From: CAVQFC01 sp036497895
Lineage (GTDB): Bacteria > Acidobacteriota > Vicinamibacteria > Vicinamibacterales > CAVVIG01
NCBI GenBank assembly: GCA_036497895.1
Contig: DASXIR010000256.1
Span: 1-33,509, forward strand
DNA length: 33,509 bases
Direction of reading: 5' to 3'
The notes under the pieces are model-generated. The model saw only the letters and a list, made by a program, of their open reading frames with translations, was not told the DNA's origin and ran no database searches. Positions 1-6,693 of this stretch are shown piece after piece. Within the stretch, counting starts at the first letter, position 1; each line of letters begins with the position of its first letter. A program made the translations under genes and the position numbers.

Positions 1-108
1 GGCGATGTAGTCGGTGCGCGCCTCCACGGCCGACGCAATCTGGATTCGCAAATCGGCCTGCGCGCCTGCCTGTGGGTCCGGGCTCCGCCCGGCATCGTGT
101 AGATTCAT
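1..108 (-). CDS. 5' end of an unidentified leftward gene (partial)
   Basis: On the minus strand an open frame begins at an ATG (108-106) and runs off the left edge of the window, giving 36 codons (MNLHDAGRS... to ...EARTDYIA). An in-frame TGA lies only 18 bases upstream (129-127) with no other start codon in between, so this ATG is the only reasonable start if the frame is real. It is divergent from the PilM-like gene. No clear ribosome binding site is visible, and the fragment is too short to assign a family. It could be chance open sequence. Confidence 0.4.
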   Translation of the reverse strand, partial: MNLHDAGRSPDPQAGAQADLRIQIASAVEARTDYIA

Positions 109-287
109 GAGCCCGCGCCTGCATGTTCACCCGCCCTCCATGCGGAAGCAAGTGCAGGAACGTGCAGTCACGCCCGAATCCGCAGACGTGGCTAGCGATT
201 GGACGAGCTCGAGCCGACACAACACCGGGCAGCCCGTTTCTGTCGGAGGTTCTCGACTGACGGAACGCGAACTCGCCAACACGCTTG
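109..287. other. Divergent intergenic region
   Basis: About 180 bases separate the leftward partial gene from the rightward PilM-like gene. I see no convincing -35/-10 pair and no RNA gene. A GGAGG at 245-249 resembles a ribosome binding site, but an in-frame TGA at 258-260 separates it from the downstream start, so it does not serve that gene. Confidence 0.4.
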
Positions 288-1655
288 ATGACCAGCCGCA
301 TTGGAATCGAACTGTCGCCGGTGTCATACCGCATCGTCGAGGTGGCGGACGGTTCGGGCCGCGACCAACGCTCACGCCCGATCGCGACCGACGTGCTGCC
401 CGCGTCCGGCCTGGATCTGCAGGCACGGCTCTCTGAATTGCGAGACGGCAGCGCCAGCGTGGTGATCTGGAACCGCGAGAACGACCACCGCCAGGTGATG
501 GTCGCGGTGGCTCCTTACGAGGCGATGCGCACGGAAGCGATGCGTTCGCTCACCGCCGCCGGCGTGCGGACGGACGGCATGTGGATGGATATCGCGCCGA
601 GTGGTCCGCCGCAGCACCAACGCGATGGACAACTCCGGCGGCCGGTGATTGTCACGCTGGCCCCCGCCGCCGAGATGAAGCGCGCACTCGAGCCGCTGAT
701 TGAGGCCGGCATACGCGTCCGGACTGTCGTCACGCCCGGCGCTGCGCTCGGCGCGATCGCATGGCGGCGCCACCTCGCCGGCGAGGCGGCGGTGCTCGCC
801 GCGTACGTCGTGCTCGAGCCGGCCGCGACATGCGTGGCGCTCGCCCGCGACGGTCTGCTGTTGGCGGTGCGCGATCTTGCGTGGGGCTATCGCCTGGACG
901 GCGGGCAGCCGCGCAACCCCGCGGAGATCGCTGGACGCCTGGGCGACGAACTGTCGGAGCTGTTTGCCGGCATCACGGGATCGGGCGGCGGTGTGGTCGG
1001 CCAGGTGTGCGTGGGTGGCGGGTACGACGAACTGTCCGCCATGACGGCGCCGCTGATGGAGCGACTCGACCTGGTGGTGGAGATACTCGAGGGCGCGGCA
1101 TTCACGCTCGCATTGGCTGCCGTCGAGGCCGGGACGTCGCCGATCAACCTCCTACGCGCCCGGCGGCGTTCCGAATCCGGGTTGGTTCTCGCGTATTCCG
1201 CCGTTGGCGCCGGACTGGTCGCCGGGCTTGCGCTCGGCCTGGCAGTCACGCGCAGCCCGCTGTGGCGCGAAAAGGGTCAGATGGTCATGCCACGCGCCGC
1301 TTCTCGCGCCGACAGACTGCCGATCCGGCTGCTCGAATCGATCGCGGGGGGAGCCGGGACGCCGCTGACGGCGGCGAACGCCGTACCCGTGACCTCCGGG
1401 ACGGAGGAGCCGACGCCGAAGACTTACGAATCCAACACGCCGATGCCGGCGGACCCGGTGTTGCCGCTCGACGCGGACCTCCGCCTGATTCTGTATGCTC
1501 CCGGCCGGCGGCTGGCGATCATCAACGGACGCATTCTCGCGCTCGGGGATCTCGTCGGCGCCGCGCGAATCATCGACATAACGACCGAAGCCGTGTTGCT
1601 GCGGGATCCGCAGGGCCAGACGCGAAAACTTGTCCTTGGCGCATTCACGCGCTGA
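288..1655 (+). CDS. PilM-like actin-fold protein with membrane segment and C-terminal T2SSB-like domain
   Basis: A 455-aa protein. The N-terminal region opens with an actin-like start (RIGIELSPVSYRIVEV) and ends with a glycine-rich VCVGGGYDEL strand near residues 240-250, as in PilM/GspL ASKHA-fold platform proteins of type IV pili and type II secretion. One hydrophobic helix follows (about 299-320), then a Pro/Thr-rich linker. The C-terminus (about 397-451) has the INGR...GDLVGAARIIDI...VLLR pattern of the GspB C-terminal (T2SSB) domain, so one protein combines inner-membrane platform and periplasmic parts. The start is the ATG at 288 (a TTG at 285 is the alternative); an in-frame stop at 258-260 limits any extension, and no Shine-Dalgarno sequence precedes it. 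It lies 20 bases before the GspE-like gene and probably works with it. The PilM assignment is moderate; the T2SSB-like tail is an inference from motif. Confidence 0.7.
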   Translation: MTSRIGIELSPVSYRIVEVADGSGRDQRSRPIATDVLPASGLDLQARLSELRDGSASVVIWNRENDHRQVMVAVAPYEAMRTEAMRSLTAAGVRTDGMWMDIAPSGPPQHQRDGQLRRPVIVTLAPAAEMKRALEPLIEAGIRVRTVVTPGAALGAIAWRRHLAGEAAVLAAYVVLEPAATCVALARDGLLLAVRDLAWGYRLDGGQPRNPAEIAGRLGDELSELFAGITGSGGGVVGQVCVGGGYDELSAMTAPLMERLDLVVEILEGAAFTLALAAVEAGTSPINLLRARRRSESGLVLAYSAVGAGLVAGLALGLAVTRSPLWREKGQMVMPRAASRADRLPIRLLESIAGGAGTPLTAANAVPVTSGTEEPTPKTYESNTPMPADPVLPLDADLRLILYAPGRRLAIINGRILALGDLVGAARIIDITTEAVLLRDPQGQTRKLVLGAFTR

Positions 1656-1661
1656 GCGCCA

Positions 1662-1667
1662 TACAAT
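1662..1667 (+). promoter_or_regulatory. Possible -10 element placing transcription at the GTG start (leaderless)
   Basis: TACAAT lies 8 bases before the GTG at 1676, the spacing expected if transcription begins at the start codon. No Shine-Dalgarno sequence precedes this GTG. A leaderless second promoter inside the pair is an inference; no good -35 is visible. Confidence 0.3.
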
Positions 1668-1675
1668 CGATAGCA

Positions 1676-3574
1676 GTGCGTAAGAAACTTGGCGAGTGCC
1701 TGATTCACGCCGGCGTCATTACCGATGACGGGTTGCGGCGCGCGCTGGGCGAGCACAAGAGCACCGGCGAGCGCCTCGGCGCGGTTCTCGTCCGCCTCGG
1801 TCTGGCGACCGAGGAGCAGGTTGCGAAGGCGATCGCGTTCCAGCTCGGCTTCGCCTTCGTCGATGTTGCGGACGTGCGGCCCGATGCCGCGGCCCTCGCG
1901 CTGATCCCACAGGACATCGCAGACGAGCGGTCGTGCCTGCCGATCGCGTGCGAGCGCGACGCGCTGACTGTTGCGATGTCCGATCCGCTTCTGTTCGGCC
2001 TCGTCCACGATCTCGAGCGCCGGACCGGCCGCCGGATCACGCAGGTGGTGGCGACGCGCGACGCCATCCGAATCGCGATCGACCGTAGCTATTCGACCGC
2101 CGCTGAAATCCGGACCGAACCGCACGCCAGCCACACCTCGGAACCGGATGCTTCGAGCGTGACGGCGCCGATTCCTGTCCTCGTCGATCAGATCGTCAAG
2201 CACGCGCTCGCGAACCATGCGACCGACGTGCACGTCGAACCAACCGAGCAAGGCGTCGTGATCCGCCATCGCCTCGACGGTGTCCTGACCACCGTCCAGC
2301 AGCTGTCCGCGCACCTTCATGAAGGCCTGATCGCGCGGTTCAAAACGATCGCAGGCATCGACGTCAGCGAAAAGAGGCTGCCACAGGACGGGCGTCTCCG
2401 GGTGGTCGGCGAGGACGGAGCCGGGGTCGACTTCCGCGTGTCGACGCTGCGAACTGTCGCGGGCGAAAAGCTGGTCATGCGGCTGCTCGATCAGCGCAAG
2501 CGGGCGCCGTTGCTGGAAGACATCGGCCTGTCGGAATCTGCGCTCGCAACTGTGCACGACCTGCTTCGCCAGCCGCACGGCATGATTCTGGTGGCCGGGC
2601 CGACCGGGAGCGGGACGACGCTGACGCTGACCGCAGCGTTGATGGCGGTATCGTCTGACCACACCAATATCGTCACGATCGAGGATCCGGTCGAGTATCA
2701 GATCCCCGGCGTCAACCAGACGCAGATCAGCGACGCTGGGCTGACGTTCGCCGCCGCATTGCGATCGATTCTGAACCAGGACGCTGACGTCATCCTCATC
2801 AGTCACCTTCGCGACGCCGAAACCGCGACGGTTGCCGTACACGCTGCGCAAACCAGTCAGCTGATCCTGTCCACGCTCCGTGCCGACGATATCTCGTCTT
2901 CGGTGACGCGGCTGGCAGACATGGGAATCGAGCGGCACGCGATCGCGTCAGCGCTGATTGGAGTGATGGCGCAGCGTCTGGTGCGCCGCCTGTGCGCCAA
3001 TTGCCGGCGCCGATACAAACCACCGTCTGAAACGCTTCGCTCACTCGACATCAGCGATGACGACGCCACAACCACGGTGTTCTATCAGGCGGTCGGTTGC
3101 GATCAGTGCAATCACACGGGTTATCGAGGGCGCATGGGCGTCTACGAGGTGATGCGCGTCACCGACAAGTTGCGGCGTCTGATTTCCTCGAACGCACCGG
3201 AACATCAGCTGCGCGAAGCGGCGCTGGCCGGCGGGATGATCAGCCTTGGCGAGGATGCGCTGGCAAAGGTCCGCAGTGGTGTGACCACGGCGGACGAACT
3301 GCTTCGAGTCGTCAGCGAGGTCGGTGAAACCCGGGCGCTGTGTGCGGGCTGTGGCGCGCCGGTCGACGCCGACTACCTGGTGTGCCCGCATTGCGGCACG
3401 CGCCAGGGTGACGGCTGTTCGCAGTGCGGACGGGTGCTTCAGCCTGGCTGGACGTTCTGCCCGTATTGTGCGCGCGGCGCGACCGAGCCGCGCCGAGTCA
3501 GACGCCTCAAGCCTGGCGAAAACGAGAGGCGCCGTGAGCGGCCGCCCGGGAACGTCGCCGAGTTCAAGAAGTAG
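1676..3574 (+). CDS. GspE/PilB-family protein with degenerate ATPase motifs and C-terminal double zinc ribbon
   Basis: A 632-aa protein with the full type II secretion/type IV pilus ATPase layout: MshEN-like N-domain (about 1-130), N2 domain with TDVHVEP (184-190) and RLPQDGR (234-240), RecA-like core, and the family's CxxC...CxxC zinc site (C440/C443, C475/C478). The core lacks key catalytic residues. The Walker A is GPTGSGTT (308-315), with Thr314 replacing the invariant Lys. The Walker B region is DVILISHLRD (371-380), with His377 in place of the catalytic Glu. The His box STLH is STLR (Arg402). A further tail (about 555-600) adds four CxxC pairs, a double zinc ribbon, then a basic end. 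It is probably not an active motor; a regulatory or scaffolding role beside the PilM-like partner is inferred. The open frame extends upstream, but the GTG at 1676 gives a proper MshEN N-terminus. Confidence 0.88.
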   Translation: MRKKLGECLIHAGVITDDGLRRALGEHKSTGERLGAVLVRLGLATEEQVAKAIAFQLGFAFVDVADVRPDAAALALIPQDIADERSCLPIACERDALTVAMSDPLLFGLVHDLERRTGRRITQVVATRDAIRIAIDRSYSTAAEIRTEPHASHTSEPDASSVTAPIPVLVDQIVKHALANHATDVHVEPTEQGVVIRHRLDGVLTTVQQLSAHLHEGLIARFKTIAGIDVSEKRLPQDGRLRVVGEDGAGVDFRVSTLRTVAGEKLVMRLLDQRKRAPLLEDIGLSESALATVHDLLRQPHGMILVAGPTGSGTTLTLTAALMAVSSDHTNIVTIEDPVEYQIPGVNQTQISDAGLTFAAALRSILNQDADVILISHLRDAETATVAVHAAQTSQLILSTLRADDISSSVTRLADMGIERHAIASALIGVMAQRLVRRLCANCRRRYKPPSETLRSLDISDDDATTTVFYQAVGCDQCNHTGYRGRMGVYEVMRVTDKLRRLISSNAPEHQLREAALAGGMISLGEDALAKVRSGVTTADELLRVVSEVGETRALCAGCGAPVDADYLVCPHCGTRQGDGCSQCGRVLQPGWTFCPYCARGATEPRRVRRLKPGENERRRERPPGNVAEFKK

Positions 3575-3665
3575 CTGGCTGGTCCGGCGGCAAACCGGCG
3601 ATAATCGTCAACAGGCGCACCAAGAGGGAACCACCACCGCCGCCCCAACGTCTGAGTTTCTGGCC

Positions 3666-4352
3666 ATGTCACTTATCGAAACCGTCGATCTCTGGAAGAC
3701 CTACGTCATGGGCGCGGAGGAGATTCACGCGCTCCGCGGCGTGTCACTGCAAATCGAGCGCGGCGAGTACGTCGCGATTATGGGACCGTCGGGTTCGGGC
3801 AAGTCGACGCTGATGAATCTCATCGGCTGCCTCGACACCCCGAGCAAGGGCTCGTACTTGTTGAACGACAAACAGGTGAGCCAGATGAACGACAACGAGC
3901 TGGCGCGCATCCGGAACGAGGAGATCGGTTTCGTGTTCCAGACGTTCAACCTGCTGCCGCGCGCGACCGCACTGCACAACGTCGAACTACCACTGGTGTA
4001 TGCCGGGGTCGCGGCCAAGGATCGCGTCGACCGGGCCAAGGCGGCGCTCGAAAAGGTGGAGCTGGGCGCCCGCATGCTGCACAAACCGAACGAGCTGTCC
4101 GGCGGTCAGCGACAGCGTGTCGCGATCGCACGCGCGCTGGTCAACAATCCTTCGATCCTGCTCGCCGACGAACCGACCGGCAATCTGGACTCGAAGACGG
4201 GCACCGAGATCATGGCGTTGTTCGAGCGGCTGCACAAAGGCGGCAACACCATCGTCCTCGTCACCCACGAACCCGACGTCGCCGCGTTCGCCTACCGCAG
4301 CATTCACATCCGCGACGGCAAGGTCGAGAACGACGTTCGTCGAGCGGCTTAA
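3666..4352 (+). CDS. ABC transporter ATP-binding protein, LolD/MacB type
   Basis: A 228-aa nucleotide-binding subunit with Walker A GPSGSGKST (40-48), Q-loop in FVFQTFNLLP, signature LSGGQRQR (144-151), Walker B ILLADEP (164-170) and switch His in VTHEPD. The spacing and the EPTGNLDSKTG stretch are typical of the MacB/LolD/FtsE group, which power lipoprotein release or MacB-like mechanotransmission rather than substrate import. The ATG at 3666 gives a normal family N-terminus. The frame is open further upstream, but that part overlaps the GspE-like gene end and is not family-like. A weak AAGAGGG lies about 35 bases upstream. No permease gene is adjacent, so its partner must be elsewhere. It follows the GspE-like gene by 91 bases on the same strand. 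Confidence 0.92.
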   Translation: MSLIETVDLWKTYVMGAEEIHALRGVSLQIERGEYVAIMGPSGSGKSTLMNLIGCLDTPSKGSYLLNDKQVSQMNDNELARIRNEEIGFVFQTFNLLPRATALHNVELPLVYAGVAAKDRVDRAKAALEKVELGARMLHKPNELSGGQRQRVAIARALVNNPSILLADEPTGNLDSKTGTEIMALFERLHKGGNTIVLVTHEPDVAAFAYRSIHIRDGKVENDVRRAA

Positions 4353-4743
4353 ACTCAGTCGACAGTCGAAGATCCACGTTGAAGCGTCGGGCGCCACGAG
4401 TCGCGGCCGCAGGCCCGCGGACGGCTCGCGGTGCAAACGCGTTCGCCAGCCGGTGTCTTGTCGATTCCGAACGCCGCTCGAGAAGGCGGGCGCAGCGAGC
4501 CATTCGCAGCGACTTCGTTCCGCGTGATCCGGAGGCTCGAACCATCCAGATCGGTGCATGCGCGACCGACCCACGCTGAAACCAGCTGATAGTCGCTGCG
4601 GCAGCGTAGGTTCACCGAGCGGAGGCCGACTTCCCGGCGCGCGAACCGGAGGCCGGCGACGACACTATCGCCACACGGATCCATTTCATCCGCCGATCAC
4701 TCAGAGTCCTGACTTGAGGCTTTTGATCGATGATTCGCGGTCG
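4353..4743. other. Gene-poor interval between convergent units
   Basis: About 390 bases lie between the LolD-like ATPase and the end of the leftward oppF-like gene. Small open frames exist on both strands (for example 4355-4684 minus) but have Arg/Ser/Cys-rich composition, no ribosome binding site and no recognisable domain. I see no clear terminator hairpin with a T-run, no tRNA and no repeat. It may be a decayed gene or plain spacer. Confidence 0.5.
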
Positions 4744-5622
4744 TCAGATAGCCGCAAAATGACCGGCGGCGATTTCCTTGAGCGCTGCGTCACGGTTGAC
4801 GGATGCGGGATCGAGTACGACGCGGTGTTTGGGCGCATCCGGATCGAGCACCGGGATCGCGGAGAGCAGCGCGCGGGTGTAGGGATGCTGCGGCGCTTCG
4901 AACAGCGCCGCGGTCGGCCCGATTTCGACGATCTTTCCGAGGTACATGACCGCCACCCGGCTGCAGATGTGCTCGACCAGCCGCAGGTCGTGCGCGACGA
5001 ACAGATAGGTAAGGCGCAGCTGCGCCTGCAGGTCCATCAGCAGGTTGACGACCTGCGCCTGCACCGACACGTCGAGCGCTGAAACCGGTTCGTCGAGCAC
5101 CACGAACGAGGGGTTCAGCGCCAGCGCCCGCGCCAATCCGATTCTCTGTCGCTGACCGCCGCTGAACTGATGCGGGAAACGATCGAAGTGCGCCGCGTCC
5201 AGGCCGACGAGCCCGAACAGCTCGGCGACCCGGGCGCGACGTTCTTCCTTTGCCCCGAGCTTATGGATGATGAGCGGCTCCTCGACGATCTGTCGCGCCC
5301 GCATCCGCGGATTGAGCGACGAATAGGGATCCTGAAACACGATCTGCATCTCGCGTCGCGCCTCGCGCATCCGGCGCCGCGAGAAGCCGAGCACGTCTTC
5401 GCCGCGGAAGCGGACCGCGCCAGACGAGGGTTCGATGAGGCGCAGCAGACAGCGCCCGGTGGTCGTCTTTCCACAGCCGGATTCGCCGACCAGGCCGAAT
5501 GTCTCGCCCTCCTCGATACTGAAGCTGACATCGTCTACCGCGGTGACCCGCGTGCTGGCGTGCAGCAACCCGGCGTCGCGGCCGAAGTGCTTGACGAGAT
5601 GTTCGACTTCGAGGAGCGGCAT
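4744..5622 (-). CDS. Peptide/nickel-type ABC transporter ATP-binding protein (OppF/DppF family)
   Basis: A 292-aa ATPase with Walker A GESGCGKTT, signature SGGQRQRIGLARAL, Walker B FVVLDEPVSALDVSVQAQ, and the late IVEIGPT...PQHPYTRALLSAIP segment diagnostic of the Opp/Dpp subfamily. It energises uptake of oligopeptides or related solutes together with the OppD-type subunit. It lacks the C-terminal Cys-rich tail and is a little shorter than typical OppF. The ATG at 5622 shares its A with the TGA of the upstream oppD-like gene (TGATG), suggesting translational coupling. The frame is open upstream but runs through the oppD gene, so the coupled ATG is preferred. No permease or substrate-binding gene is in the window. 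Confidence 0.93.
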   Translation of the reverse strand: MPLLEVEHLVKHFGRDAGLLHASTRVTAVDDVSFSIEEGETFGLVGESGCGKTTTGRCLLRLIEPSSGAVRFRGEDVLGFSRRRMREARREMQIVFQDPYSSLNPRMRARQIVEEPLIIHKLGAKEERRARVAELFGLVGLDAAHFDRFPHQFSGGQRQRIGLARALALNPSFVVLDEPVSALDVSVQAQVVNLLMDLQAQLRLTYLFVAHDLRLVEHICSRVAVMYLGKIVEIGPTAALFEAPQHPYTRALLSAIPVLDPDAPKHRVVLDPASVNRDAALKEIAAGHFAAI

Positions 5623-6683
5623 CACAGACTGGTTGAGGTGCGTGGTCCGGGGTGCGAGGTGCGAGGTGCCGGGTGCGAAGTGCCGGGTGGGAGGAGCGAG
5701 GTGCCGGGTGCGAGGTTCGGGTCGTGCAGGTAGCACTTCGCCGTGCGCTCGGGTCCGACCGCGTAGTCTGGCGGCGGCGTCACCGTGCACGGCTCGAAGC
5801 GCTCCGGGCAGCGCGGATTGAAGGCGCAGCCGGAGGGAAGCGCGCCCAGCAGCGGCACGGAACCGTCGATGGCGCACAGCCGGGCGCCCGGCTGCCCCTC
5901 TGGAATCGAGGCAAGCAGCCCGCGTGTGTACGGATGTTGCGGGTTGCGAAGGATGTCGCGCACAGGTCCGGTTTCGACGATCCGCCCGGCGTACATCACC
6001 GCAACACGGTCCGCGGTTTCGGCGACGACGCCGAGGTCGTGGGTGATGAGCAGCAGCGCCAGTCCGAGCGCCGATCGCATCTCGCGCAGCAGGTCGAGAA
6101 TCTGCGCCTGGATGGTGACGTCGAGCGCCGTGGTCGGCTCGTCTGCGATGACCAGCGCGGGCTGACACGCCAGTGCGATCGCGATCATCACCCGCTGTCG
6201 CATGCCGCCCGAAAGCTGATGCGGATAGGCCGCGACCCGGGCTTCAGGATTCGGAATGCGAACCGCGCGCAGCAGTTCGACGGCCTTCGCTTTCGCTTCC
6301 TGCCGCGTCGCCCGGCGATGCACCAGCAGCGCCTCGGCGATCTGGTCGCCGACGCGGAAGACCGGATTGAGCGCGGTCATCGGTTCCTGGAAGATCAGTG
6401 AGATTTCCGCGCCGCGGATCGCGCGCATCGACGCCTCATCGAGGGTCAACAGATCGCGTCCCTTGAACCGGAGCTGGCCGCCGGCGATTCGACCGGGCGG
6501 CTGCACGAGACGCATGATCGACAGGGCGGTCACCGATTTGCCGCTGCCCGACTCGCCCACGAGTCCGAGCGTCTCGCCGCTGCGAATCTCGAAACTGATA
6601 TCGTCCACCGCGGTCACGGCTCCCCGCGGGGTGTCGAACACGGTCGTCAGGTGCGACACCGACAGCAGCGGTTCGGGATTCAC
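5622..6683 (-). CDS. Peptide/nickel-type ABC transporter ATP-binding protein (OppD/DppD family) with repeat-encoded tail
   Basis: A 353-aa ATPase with Walker A GESGSGKSV, signature SGGMRQRVMIAIAL, Walker B LVIADEPTTALDVTIQAQ, and the OppD-type C-terminal cysteine motif (SGCAFNPRCP...C) thought in some members to bind an iron-sulfur cluster. It pairs with the OppF-type subunit to drive import. The last 30 or so residues, after CYLHDPN, are a low-complexity Pro/Gly/Thr/Ser/His run encoded by a heptanucleotide repeat array, not by family sequence; a normal OppD would end near that point. The start is an ATG ten bases after the methylmalonyl-CoA mutase stop, so the genes are probably cotranscribed. 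Confidence 0.93.
   Translation of the reverse strand: MNPEPLLSVSHLTTVFDTPRGAVTAVDDISFEIRSGETLGLVGESGSGKSVTALSIMRLVQPPGRIAGGQLRFKGRDLLTLDEASMRAIRGAEISLIFQEPMTALNPVFRVGDQIAEALLVHRRATRQEAKAKAVELLRAVRIPNPEARVAAYPHQLSGGMRQRVMIAIALACQPALVIADEPTTALDVTIQAQILDLLREMRSALGLALLLITHDLGVVAETADRVAVMYAGRIVETGPVRDILRNPQHPYTRGLLASIPEGQPGARLCAIDGSVPLLGALPSGCAFNPRCPERFEPCTVTPPPDYAVGPERTAKCYLHDPNLAPGTSLLPPGTSHPAPRTSHPGPRTSTSL
5638..5721. repeat. Heptanucleotide tandem repeat array, 12 imperfect units
   Basis: Twelve 7-base units run without gaps. On the plus strand most read GTGCGAG or GTGCCGG, with variants such as GTGCGTG, GTCCGGG, GTGCGAA, GTGGGAG, GAGCGAG and GTTCGGG. The array is 84 bases, a multiple of three, so the oppD-like frame passes through it and gains a repetitive peptide. 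Mixed GAG/CGG unit types suggest slippage expansion followed by point change. Confidence 0.85.
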
Positions 6684-6693
6684 GATTCAGCGT

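Noticed and set aside
14..436. Plus-strand 140-codon open frame at the left edge
   Set aside because: It overlaps the PilM-like gene start in another frame, has Arg/Pro/Ser-rich shadow composition and no domain.
761..1675. Upstream extension of the GspE-like frame through the PilM-like gene
   Set aside because: The extension is an Arg-rich out-of-frame reading of the PilM-like gene; the family N-terminus begins at the GTG at 1676.
1424..2938. 504-codon minus-strand frame opposite the GspE-like gene
   Set aside because: Long antisense frames are common in GC-rich genes; its composition is Arg/Asp/His-rich with no recognisable motif, while the plus strand encodes a clear family protein.
4355..4684. 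109-codon minus-strand frame as a gene
   Set aside because: No ribosome binding site, no domain and atypical composition; kept only as part of an unexplained interval.
5638..5721. Heptamer array as a CRISPR
   Set aside because: Units are contiguous 7-mers without spacers and lie inside a coding frame.
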